Positions 1 to 8,125 of a stretch of DNA of 64,000 nucleotides are shown here, one piece after another. Positions within the stretch are counted from its first letter, which is position 1, and each line of letters starts with the position of its first letter. This stretch comes from Cytomitobacter sp965233535 (GTDB taxonomy: Bacteria; Pseudomonadota; Alphaproteobacteria; CAJXXZ01; 1604HC): the NCBI GenBank assembly GCA_965233535.1, contig OZ247489.1, positions 62,001 through 126,000 on the forward strand. The letters run 5' to 3'. The notes under the pieces are model-generated. The model was not told the DNA's origin. It was given only the letters and a program-made list of their open reading frames with translations, and made no database searches. The translations under genes were made by a program, and so were the position numbers.

Positions 1-330
1 AGAATGGAGTTACTTGCTTTAATTAATGGTTTGAAAACTTTTGAAAAAGAAAATCTTCCAACTTCAACATTATTAGTTACCATGGATAGTCAATATATAC
101 TGAAAGCTATTGATTCATGGCTTGCAAACTGGAAAAGAAATAATTGGAAAACAAGCACAAAGCAACCAGTTAAAAATCAAGATTTATGGGTAGATTTAGA
201 TGTATATCTGCAAAAAATGGACTTGAAGTTTGAATGGATCAAAGGGCATAGTGGGCATATATTACATGATAGAGTTGATGTTATTGCAAGATGCGCTGCA
301 ACTGAACATCACGGTTGTGTTTGCAAATAA
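1..330 (+). CDS. rnhA: Ribonuclease HI, C-terminal part (5' end outside window)
   Basis: Degrades the RNA strand of RNA:DNA hybrids in the cytoplasm. The reading frame is open from base 1, so the N-terminal beta-strand with the first catalytic Asp lies upstream of the window. Visible family landmarks are MELLALI (second catalytic acid, Glu), TMDSQYI (third acid, Asp), the basic handle-like stretch NWKRNNWKTS, WIKGHSGH (active-site-side His) and HDRVDVIARCAA (last Asp). The order and spacing match bacterial RNase HI. The C-terminus ends shortly after the last catalytic helix, as in the minimal family members. Function is confident; only the start is missing. Confidence 0.93.
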   Translation, partial: RMELLALINGLKTFEKENLPTSTLLVTMDSQYILKAIDSWLANWKRNNWKTSTKQPVKNQDLWVDLDVYLQKMDLKFEWIKGHSGHILHDRVDVIARCAATEHHGCVCK

Positions 331-465
331 ACAAAAATTTATTAGCTCAAAAATCACATATATTAACATCATACAAAGATCACACCTTTACTTACACATT
401 TCATTATTTAACTTTAAATTCTACAAAATATTTTGCATTTTATTTGCAATATGATATTATCAATC

Positions 466-1659
466 ATGAAATTATCACACTATATTTTAACTGTTAGTTT
501 TTTAACTACACAAACATGCATAGGTACAAATGATCATATGCTTTCTAAAGAAGAAATGTTGCAACAAACTACTAATGAGTTTCAGAAAGATGCTTTGATA
601 TGTTCAAAAATCACTCAACTTATTAAAAACAAAACAATAACATTGGATCAAGTACTGAAGATTGATAATGAATATCAAGCTGATATTTTACCATATTCAG
701 GAATCATTCAACTTCTTCAACAAAATAAAATAACATGGGATCAATTCTTGCAAGTTGATAATACATATCAGGTCGATGCTTTTGATTCAGATGTGATTCA
801 AATGCTTCAAGATGGAATAATAACATGGGATCAATTCTTGCAAATTAATAATACGTATCAATGTGTGGCTTTATCTAATTCATATGTGTCTGAACTTTGT
901 AAATATGAAATAATAACATGGGATCAATTAATGCAAATTAATAATACATATCAAGGTAAGGCTTTAAAGGGTTATTGTTGTGAGTGTGATGATTATGAGT
1001 ATAGTTATGATTATGATTATTCAGATGCAGTGGACTGTATTAGAAGAGGAATAATAACATGGGATCAGTTTTTGCAAATTAATAATAAATATCAATGTAT
1101 GGCTTTAGAGGGTTATTATTCTCATAATCATAATTATTGTTCAGGTGCAGTGTGCCTTATTAAATGTGGAAAAATAACATGGGATCAATTCCTGCAAATT
1201 GATAATGAATATCAATATGCGGCTTTAGAGAGTTATGATGATGATGATGATAAAAACTACTCAGAAGCAGCTCAACTTATTAAAGATGAAACAATAAGTT
1301 GGGGTCAATTTTTGCAGATTAATGATAAAGAAAAACAAAAGATGCTAGTAAAACCAGAAACTATTGAGATTCTTCAAAATATAGACACAACATTACAAGA
1401 AATATGTCATATCAAAGCCTGCTTCAAAAATAACAATATTTCAGATATAGAAGTAGGCAATGTCTCTGTAATAAAGCTATTTGCTACAATTCCAGATAAT
1501 AAAGTAAGTTCGATAAACAATATATATCAAGTTTATGCATTAAAAAAGATTCATGATTTTCACATGGACTCTTTTACAAATGGGTCAATCTCTTGGGATG
1601 CTATCATTAATGTAAAATGTATAATGAGTTTTCAGTGGCTTTTTAACAATAATAATTAA
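466..1659 (+). CDS. Secreted tandem-repeat protein (ITWDQFLQ repeats), unknown function
   Basis: No family recognised. The ATG at 466 gives an uncleaved signal peptide-like start (MKLSHYILTVSFL then TTQTCIG); an in-frame ATG at 451 and TTG at 433 would only lengthen it. The body is 7-8 imperfect repeats of about 31-48 residues, each beginning (I/K)ITWDQFLQI(N/D)N.YQ..AL and ending in an amphipathic Ile/Leu segment before the next repeat. Two inter-repeat linkers carry Tyr/Asp-rich or Asp-rich tracts (DYEYSYDYDYSD and DDDDDK). A ninth, degenerate unit (SISWDAIINV) lies at the C-terminus. The gene converges on the T6SS operon with only 5 bases between the stops. Exported, repeat-built and next to tss genes, it could be an effector or surface protein, but that is inference. 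Confidence 0.8.
   Translation: MKLSHYILTVSFLTTQTCIGTNDHMLSKEEMLQQTTNEFQKDALICSKITQLIKNKTITLDQVLKIDNEYQADILPYSGIIQLLQQNKITWDQFLQVDNTYQVDAFDSDVIQMLQDGIITWDQFLQINNTYQCVALSNSYVSELCKYEIITWDQLMQINNTYQGKALKGYCCECDDYEYSYDYDYSDAVDCIRRGIITWDQFLQINNKYQCMALEGYYSHNHNYCSGAVCLIKCGKITWDQFLQIDNEYQYAALESYDDDDDKNYSEAAQLIKDETISWGQFLQINDKEKQKMLVKPETIEILQNIDTTLQEICHIKACFKNNNISDIEVGNVSVIKLFATIPDNKVSSINNIYQVYALKKIHDFHMDSFTNGSISWDAIINVKCIMSFQWLFNNNN
637..1330 (+). repeat. Coding tandem repeats encoding ITWDQFLQ-type units
   Basis: At DNA level the core aacatgggatcaattcttgc recurs with few changes at the head of successive units, while the 3' part of each unit varies in length and sequence. High similarity of the cores with variable linkers suggests expansion by unequal recombination or slippage. 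Confidence 0.8.
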
Positions 1660-1664
1660 ATTGA

Positions 1665-2534
1665 TTAATCTTCTTGTTTTGGATTGAAAAGTTTTGCAAT
1701 AATAACTGGATCATTAAACTCATTCAAAATTTCTACAAATGATTTACTCTCCCATTCACATGCTTTTTTCAGTAAATACTGCGTAGCACTGTGTGGGTCA
1801 TGCTCTTTCAAATAATTCATCACATCTTTAATTGTACGATATGCCTGCTCTCTTGATGTAATGTTATTGTTATCTGACTTCAATGTTTCAACTGTTTTTT
1901 CCTGCACATCATGATTATTAATAGATAAAATTTCACCTTTAAATTGATCTAAGATTTCAATGCTACTATTCATAATTGCATCTTCTGTTTTTGTATTTAT
2001 TTTTTTCAAAATATCTCGTGCTAATTCAATATTACTTAAAGTTAGTTTGTACTCATCGTCTCCTAATTTTTCAAAATAAGCACGCTCTTTTGATTTAATT
2101 AAATCTGCCATAGTATATTTTTCACTATCTTTTTGGTACAAATGCATCATGTAAGGTAATGATTTTTTCAATACTTTATTCAAATGCACAAATGCTTTAT
2201 AAGAAAAATCAACTTCAGTGTCTTCCCAAAAATGATCAAGCAAATAATCTAATGCTTCCCATATACTTGCAATATTATTAAATGATGATATTAATGAAGC
2301 TTCCATAAGCCATGACATTACTTGCATATCTTTGCTATGTTCAACTAAAATTTTCAAACAAATCTCTTTAATTTGCTTCCAATCTCTTTTAGTTTCTGCA
2401 TATTCCCAGGCTCCTTTAGGTAGGGTGTCATTTTCTTGATGCATAAGAGCTTCTAAAGTCACATATAAATTAGACTCTCTGATCTTTGTCACAGGGGAGC
2501 TAATAGGCTTCGTGATATCTTCTATTTTGTACAT
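1665..2534 (-). CDS. tssA: Type VI secretion protein TssA (ImpA N-terminal family)
   Basis: TssA proteins dock at the T6SS membrane complex or baseplate and help prime and coordinate sheath/tube assembly in the cytoplasm. The N-terminus has the ImpA_N pattern: two-residue Pro start, RESNLYVTLEAL, RDWKQIKEICLKIL, SKDMQVMSWLMEASLI, and a Trp/Phe cluster near DHFWEDTEVDF. The C-terminal 60 residues (EHDPHSATQYLLKKACEW) match the usual TssA tail pattern of an HSP-like loop followed by a paired helix. At 289 residues it is shorter than many TssA proteins. Last gene of the tssL-tssM-tssA operon; its start overlaps the end of tssM by 13 bases, indicating translational coupling. Confidence 0.85.
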   Translation of the reverse strand: MYKIEDITKPISSPVTKIRESNLYVTLEALMHQENDTLPKGAWEYAETKRDWKQIKEICLKILVEHSKDMQVMSWLMEASLISSFNNIASIWEALDYLLDHFWEDTEVDFSYKAFVHLNKVLKKSLPYMMHLYQKDSEKYTMADLIKSKERAYFEKLGDDEYKLTLSNIELARDILKKINTKTEDAIMNSSIEILDQFKGEILSINNHDVQEKTVETLKSDNNNITSREQAYRTIKDVMNYLKEHDPHSATQYLLKKACEWESKSFVEILNEFNDPVIIAKLFNPKQED

Positions 2535-5500
2535 AATTTAAAACCTCCTAATGCTGGGGCATGGCTTGGAAAATCAGGCCATGCGTGCAAATTCCCTTTC
2601 AAAGCAATATCAATCCATAAAATTAAATGCTTTTGTCCAAAGCAATCATATACAGGGATATCTAACTTTATTTCCTTTATGTTCTTATTATTTTTCATAC
2701 AGAACTGATTAATAAACTTAATAATTCCAAAATACCCTTGATATAATATTTCATGTTTTTTACCATGATTATTAAATCGTAATTTGCTTTCTCGTGAAAT
2801 ACGTATAATATTTGCAAAATCATGTGTAGAAAATGGCATTTCTGTTGCAGGCATATTCATAGAAACTGATTTATTACCTAACTTCATATCCCATACAGCT
2901 AAATGATTAGCAAAATTCTCATTCATGTGATTTGTACGCAATTTAATCAAGAATGCACCTTGCTTATTAGGCTCATACATACTTTCTAACCAAGGAATCA
3001 CAGTATTCATTTTCTCTAAAAATTTAATCCAATCATGCTGCTTTTCATCATATATATATTGAGATAACATAGTGATATCGAAAGCTTTTTCTTTCCAAAT
3101 ACTTACAAACTCTTTTGCAGTGTTAGCATCTATTTCTACATTTGATTGCTTATTAAATGGATATTTATGCTTCATATGTTGATTAAAATATGAAGTGATT
3201 TTCCTATACTGAGACTTCGCTTTAGCATACTGATCTAATATACATCTGTTTCTTATGCTTAAAATAAGCTCTTTTTTTCTTTGTAAAAAGTAACTTGAAG
3301 TTTCAGAATCAAATTTAATTCCCATTGCTAAACATTCTTGCGCTATATTATTTCCTATCACGCAACTTTGCTCAGAAGCTGTTATACACTTACTATTTTT
3401 ATTAGCAAAATAATTTTCGATAAACTTCTCTAATGATTTAATACTATTTTCTTTCCCTTCTTTATCATTATCAACATTTGTAATAATATCTTTCCAAATC
3501 AAGAAAGTTGGAATATAAATCTTTTTGCCCATACCAGATAATTTCTCTAATATCATTACTGCTGGTTTCGCTAAGTTAGCAAGATGATCTAATTGCGCAT
3601 GTTGTTTTCTGAGGTAAATTTTCACATCATTTTTATTAATTGATCCAATTTGATCTGTATAAAAGCTTGCACGAGATACATTGTATAAATGCTTCTCTTC
3701 TAATGCACGATTCACTTTCTCTAATAATAATACACTTTGCTTGTAAAGGACTGCTTTTAATTCTACAAACAAATTATGGTCTTTATCTTTTACAAACATC
3801 AAAATCTTCAATAAATGCTTATAACTCTGTTTCAAATTTTGAGCTGCATTAGATACAAACACTTCTTCAGAATCAAAACTATCAAAAGCTTTTTGCCCAC
3901 TTGTCAGTAAATGCCTAATATTTGATATGATACTACGAGATGCCACAATATTCATCGAGTTAGTAGTTTTTTCATTTTTATACAACATTTTATGGTGAGC
4001 AAATTTTGTAAAATCATCTATTAATTTTGATGCTTGCAATAAATTATCTACATTCCATGAAAGCAGAGCAGGTTTCAAATTTCTATTTGTATAAGATCTT
4101 TGGTTCATAAATTCTTGACCAGATAGTAAATTCAACATCCCTTGAAATTCTGTAAATTCTTTTGAAACTTCAACTGAACCATTTTTGCTTTTCTTAAATA
4201 CTTTCCCCATTAAAGGAATTTTATGATTTGTCACTTTTTCATTTAAATCTATAATTTTGTTTTCAACATCTATTTTCATATCTTTAGCCATTTTTTGACC
4301 TAAAATATAACTGTCTTGAACATCTAATAGCATTTTACTAAATTGTTCTCCTAAATTAAATTTATCGATGGTAATCCACTTTAAACCTTGATTGTTTAAT
4401 ACATCAATAAATTGATTCAAATTAAAGTTCAATTTATCTACATTAGCATCTTTCTTACTTAAAATTGCTTGCAACATATTTTCTATATTTGTCACATTAG
4501 GAATCACATTATAATATTCAAATGCATTTTCAATAAATTTGTCAAACAAACTATCTACTTGATTTCTGATATCTTGTTTGTATTTATCTATATTAATTGC
4601 TCCAAATTCTACATATTGTAACGCATTTTGAAATACACTTTGATTTCTATGAAAACTTTTTTTCATATCAATATTCATCAAATTTTTCATCACATAAATT
4701 ACATCATTTAAATTACGCAAATATGGCATTCTTTGAATTTTATGATAAATATTTTCCATTTTCGTAATATTTTCTACATATGCAAATAACTCTAAAAATT
4801 CTTTAGATTGTAGAGGATTATGGTAATGACTAACTTTATTAATTCGGAACTTCATCTTTCCTGAAACTAATTTTTGTAAATCGTGGTTGAATTTATTAAT
4901 AATAAACTTAAAAATTACCACAGCATATGCATTGCCAAGCATGAAATTCAACTTATATCTAATTGGTGAAAACCATGATGGAGGCATTGAATAAAAGAAC
5001 AAATCATTTGGATAAATCTTACTCATCGCATTAATTAATACAGCAGATTGCTCTTCAAAAATGATATTATCAAATTCATCATATTCACTGCTATATATTA
5101 GTTTTATATTATTTAATGCAAGCCTGACATTAGAAATATTATGCTTAAGATTCACTCTGACTTTTTGTATATTATTATAATAGTGTACAAAACTTCCTAC
5201 TCCGGATAATGCTAAAATAATAGTCAAATACTGTAAGATTCTTACTTTTTTCTCATTATCAAACATATTATTTGACAGTGGTCGTGAAAGTCCTTTTTCT
5301 TTGAAAATTTTACTTACAAATAAATCAGTGGAAAAGAAAATATCATTTGCAATATTTAAAGATGGAGTTTGTGTGATTTCTCCAAATTCTACACTTTTTA
5401 ATGCTTGTGAAAATTCATGCTTAGCATATGCATTATTACTACCAGCTCCTGTAAAATAAAATCCACGTAACATAAATTGATCATGAACAGCATTTTTCTT

Positions 5501-6430
5501 GAAAATATATCCAAGAATTTCTTTCAATTTACCTTTAATTTTATACAGTTCAAATGGGAATGCAAAAATACCATACTTATTAGCATGAGAAACTTGATGT
5601 ACTAAAATTTCTTGTTGAATCAACAAAAGTCGGTCTACAATACTATTCATCGCATCTTCTACGAAATTAGTATCTTCAAATTCATTTAATGTATTGGGGT
5701 TAGACCAACCAAAAATCTCTTCTTTTAAATCCATTCGCAATGCGGAACAGAAATGTGAAAATCCTGGAACTAAATCAGTATGAGTGATTACTATATAAAT
5801 AGGAAAGTTACTACCAAATGATTTTTGCATATTCCATAATTTTACATAATAATGCTCTGCTAGATTTGCCAAGTTCATTGATTCATCTAAAAGATCTCGC
5901 ATAGAAATTGTTAAAACCAAACTATCAATTGGTCTTTCTGGCCTATGATATGCAAGTAAATTCAATAATTTATGCCAATTATGAGCATCTGATGATACAA
6001 ATGATGTTCCAGATGAAAATAATGCGCTATGCATTTCCAGAAGCACAGCATCATTGAAAAATGACCAATTACAAAAGTCATTTTTTTCTACTAAATCATC
6101 GATGCTTTTTTCTAATTTCAAACTACTGATCAAAGAAGATTTTCCTGATTTTTCTGCTCCTATGACCAAAATAAATGGTAGCTTATATTTAAAATCATCA
6201 CTTCCAAGGAAGGAATATAATACTTGCATGTTTTGGTCAAATGACTCATTTAACCTATCACTCAACACATTGTTAAATTTAAATAAGCTTACAATATATT
6301 TTATAAAATCAGATGTAAATTTCCTCACAAATGAAAATGCTTGTGGGAGCTTAGTATAAAATTTATTTAAGAATACAAATGCACTTGCAGAAATAATACT
6401 TATAATAAATGTTGTAAATAAATTATCCAT
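2522..6430 (-). CDS. tssM: Type VI secretion membrane protein TssM (IcmF family)
   Basis: TssM is the large inner-membrane component that bridges TssL to the outer membrane part of the T6SS trans-envelope complex. The N-terminus has a hydrophobic segment (residues about 6-22), then a GTPase-like domain with Walker A GAEKSGKS at residues 91-98, and another membrane segment near residue 400 (LTIILALSGVGSFVHYY). The remaining 880 residues form the periplasmic region, rich in Asn, Lys and Ile. The end carries the IcmF C-terminal beta domain with a closing aromatic motif (HAWPDFPSHAPALGG). Length of 1302 residues is in the family's upper range. Overlaps tssL by 8 bases (ATGGATAA) and tssA by 13, so the three are one operon. 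The other core tss genes are not in this window. Confidence 0.93.
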   Translation of the reverse strand: MDNLFTTFIISIISASAFVFLNKFYTKLPQAFSFVRKFTSDFIKYIVSLFKFNNVLSDRLNESFDQNMQVLYSFLGSDDFKYKLPFILVIGAEKSGKSSLISSLKLEKSIDDLVEKNDFCNWSFFNDAVLLEMHSALFSSGTSFVSSDAHNWHKLLNLLAYHRPERPIDSLVLTISMRDLLDESMNLANLAEHYYVKLWNMQKSFGSNFPIYIVITHTDLVPGFSHFCSALRMDLKEEIFGWSNPNTLNEFEDTNFVEDAMNSIVDRLLLIQQEILVHQVSHANKYGIFAFPFELYKIKGKLKEILGYIFKKNAVHDQFMLRGFYFTGAGSNNAYAKHEFSQALKSVEFGEITQTPSLNIANDIFFSTDLFVSKIFKEKGLSRPLSNNMFDNEKKVRILQYLTIILALSGVGSFVHYYNNIQKVRVNLKHNISNVRLALNNIKLIYSSEYDEFDNIIFEEQSAVLINAMSKIYPNDLFFYSMPPSWFSPIRYKLNFMLGNAYAVVIFKFIINKFNHDLQKLVSGKMKFRINKVSHYHNPLQSKEFLELFAYVENITKMENIYHKIQRMPYLRNLNDVIYVMKNLMNIDMKKSFHRNQSVFQNALQYVEFGAINIDKYKQDIRNQVDSLFDKFIENAFEYYNVIPNVTNIENMLQAILSKKDANVDKLNFNLNQFIDVLNNQGLKWITIDKFNLGEQFSKMLLDVQDSYILGQKMAKDMKIDVENKIIDLNEKVTNHKIPLMGKVFKKSKNGSVEVSKEFTEFQGMLNLLSGQEFMNQRSYTNRNLKPALLSWNVDNLLQASKLIDDFTKFAHHKMLYKNEKTTNSMNIVASRSIISNIRHLLTSGQKAFDSFDSEEVFVSNAAQNLKQSYKHLLKILMFVKDKDHNLFVELKAVLYKQSVLLLEKVNRALEEKHLYNVSRASFYTDQIGSINKNDVKIYLRKQHAQLDHLANLAKPAVMILEKLSGMGKKIYIPTFLIWKDIITNVDNDKEGKENSIKSLEKFIENYFANKNSKCITASEQSCVIGNNIAQECLAMGIKFDSETSSYFLQRKKELILSIRNRCILDQYAKAKSQYRKITSYFNQHMKHKYPFNKQSNVEIDANTAKEFVSIWKEKAFDITMLSQYIYDEKQHDWIKFLEKMNTVIPWLESMYEPNKQGAFLIKLRTNHMNENFANHLAVWDMKLGNKSVSMNMPATEMPFSTHDFANIIRISRESKLRFNNHGKKHEILYQGYFGIIKFINQFCMKNNKNIKEIKLDIPVYDCFGQKHLILWIDIALKGNLHAWPDFPSHAPALGGFKLCTK

Positions 6431-7181
6431 TTTTAATACTTTCTATGTCTTTTTGACTTAATTGAATTAGATTTGAAATTTCTTTTGTAGATTTATTCCA
6501 TAAAACATAACTAAAACTGACATATGTTAATGCAGTAATTCCTAATATCATTGACCAAACTTTGTAATTAGTCATTTTTGCAGAAGAAATTCTTACAATT
6601 GTATGTTGTTTAGTTTCTGGGAAAATGGAGAAATTTTTCTCAAATAAGCTAGATTCCTCATTATTGATATACTCAAATAATTTTTCTTTATATTGAGAAA
6701 TAAGATTATTATCATCTATTCCTCGATACTCACCTCTAAAACCTAATCCTAAGCAAAATAAATATGCACTTCCAATATCATATTTATATGCAGCATTTGA
6801 AGATAAAAACTTTGCAATATCTGAAAAAAGCTTCTTTCCTCCGATATGTGTCCCGAAAATTTGAGTTTCAAGGTTGTTATTTTTCCACTGTTCTCTAAAA
6901 TTCCAATCCAAATTAATAAAAACCTCATCTGCAAAAACTGCCATAATATAAGAAATTTCCTTATATCCTGCCTCAACTAAAGTGCCTTCTTGAATTGCTA
7001 AATCTCTTTTATAGTAAATAAACCTAACAAGAGTGTTTTGCATTTCTTCAGCATTAATTGATTTTGCATCAAAAAGAATAAGTTCTCTGAACTTAAACAT
7101 TTCATTTACAAACTCCTGGAAACAATTCATTAAAAATGAGTTTTTTATTTTATTTGTCATAACCAACTTCATTAAAAACAT
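6423..7181 (-). CDS. tssL: Type VI secretion protein TssL (DotU family)
   Basis: Inner-membrane partner of TssM with a cytoplasmic hook-like domain. The DotU pattern is clear: YIMAVFADEVFINLDW, FREQWKNNNLE, GTHIGGKKLFSDI, then AYLFCLGLGFRGEYRG. A single C-terminal membrane segment (WSMILGITALTYVSFSYVLW) follows at about residues 209-228, typical of tail-anchored TssL without a fused peptidoglycan-binding domain. First gene of the tssL-tssM-tssA operon, divergent from rseP. Starts at 7172 (fourth codon) or 7160 (MTNKIKNS) are also possible; no strong Shine-Dalgarno decides between them. Confidence 0.9.
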   Translation of the reverse strand: MFLMKLVMTNKIKNSFLMNCFQEFVNEMFKFRELILFDAKSINAEEMQNTLVRFIYYKRDLAIQEGTLVEAGYKEISYIMAVFADEVFINLDWNFREQWKNNNLETQIFGTHIGGKKLFSDIAKFLSSNAAYKYDIGSAYLFCLGLGFRGEYRGIDDNNLISQYKEKLFEYINNEESSLFEKNFSIFPETKQHTIVRISSAKMTNYKVWSMILGITALTYVSFSYVLWNKSTKEISNLIQLSQKDIESIKNG

Positions 7182-7246
7182 AATTGTGAAACGTAAAGAA
7201 TGTTTTAATTTATTGCCCTGAATTTATTTATTCGTTAAAATAAACT

Positions 7247-8125
7247 GTGTATTTAAATATTTTTCATTTTTTATTGACTTTATCTGTCATTAGCATCATC
7301 GTAACATTCCATGAATTAGGACATTACTTTGTTGCAAGATTAAATAAAGTAACAGTAAAAGAATTTTCTATTGGTTTTGGACCGACAGTATTTTCTTATG
7401 TTGATTCTAGACAAACAGAGTGGACATTTAAAGCGTTGCCATTAGGTGGTTACGTTGCTTGCCAAGAACATAATGCAAATTTCATACAAAAAACCTTCTT
7501 ATATCTTGGTGGGCCGATAGGTAATGCTGTTTTTGCTATATTGATTTCTTTTGCATCAAGCATGTATTTTGGAAAGCCAATAAATAAACCCGTATTTCAA
7601 AACCAAGAAATCATCAAAATTGAAAGTAAAGATGAGCAAACTGTACAATTAACATTTAAAAATGGAGAAACTCTCGAAAGCTCTATTGAGAATATAAAAG
7701 AGAATTTGTCAAACAAAGTTAGTTATGAAAAAATGAACATGTTTTCTGCAATAGTATATTCTATTAAATATGTTTATAAAATGATTAGCTTACAAGTTGC
7801 TGGTTTAGTACAAACAATCAAAGCAGGATCTTTGCAACTTAGTGGACCACTTTCAATATTCAAAACTACAACTAAAATTGCTTCTTCATATAAAGTGCAA
7901 TATTTTTTAAATTGGATTATCATGCTTTCTATTGGATTAGGAGTCATAAATCTTTTACCATTACCACCTTTAGATGGAGGGAGAATTGCTTATGAGTTCA
8001 TTTCTTTATTTAACAAAAGAGCTGCGGAATTATATATAAATATTTGCATTTATTTATTTGTATCATTAATGATTTTTGTACTTTTTAAAGATGTACAACT
8101 CATTGCAAAGGGCATCATATGTTAA
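7247..8125 (+). CDS. rseP: Site-2 metalloprotease RseP, no clear PDZ domain
   Basis: Intramembrane zinc protease that cuts membrane-bound substrates (anti-sigma factors, signal-peptide remnants). The start is GTG, followed directly by the first membrane helix; zinc motif HELGH at residues 22-26, then GFGP and LPLGGYV as in the family, and near the C-terminus NLLPLPPLDGGRIAYE, which carries the second active-site motif (LDG). At 292 residues it is short: E. coli RseP is about 450 with two PDZ domains. Between roughly residues 110 and 150 only a short charged segment remains where PDZ domains normally sit. Overlaps bamA by 7 bases. The order rseP-bamA is standard in Proteobacteria. Confidence 0.93.
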   Translation: MYLNIFHFLLTLSVISIIVTFHELGHYFVARLNKVTVKEFSIGFGPTVFSYVDSRQTEWTFKALPLGGYVACQEHNANFIQKTFLYLGGPIGNAVFAILISFASSMYFGKPINKPVFQNQEIIKIESKDEQTVQLTFKNGETLESSIENIKENLSNKVSYEKMNMFSAIVYSIKYVYKMISLQVAGLVQTIKAGSLQLSGPLSIFKTTTKIASSYKVQYFLNWIIMLSIGLGVINLLPLPPLDGGRIAYEFISLFNKRAAELYINICIYLFVSLMIFVLFKDVQLIAKGIIC

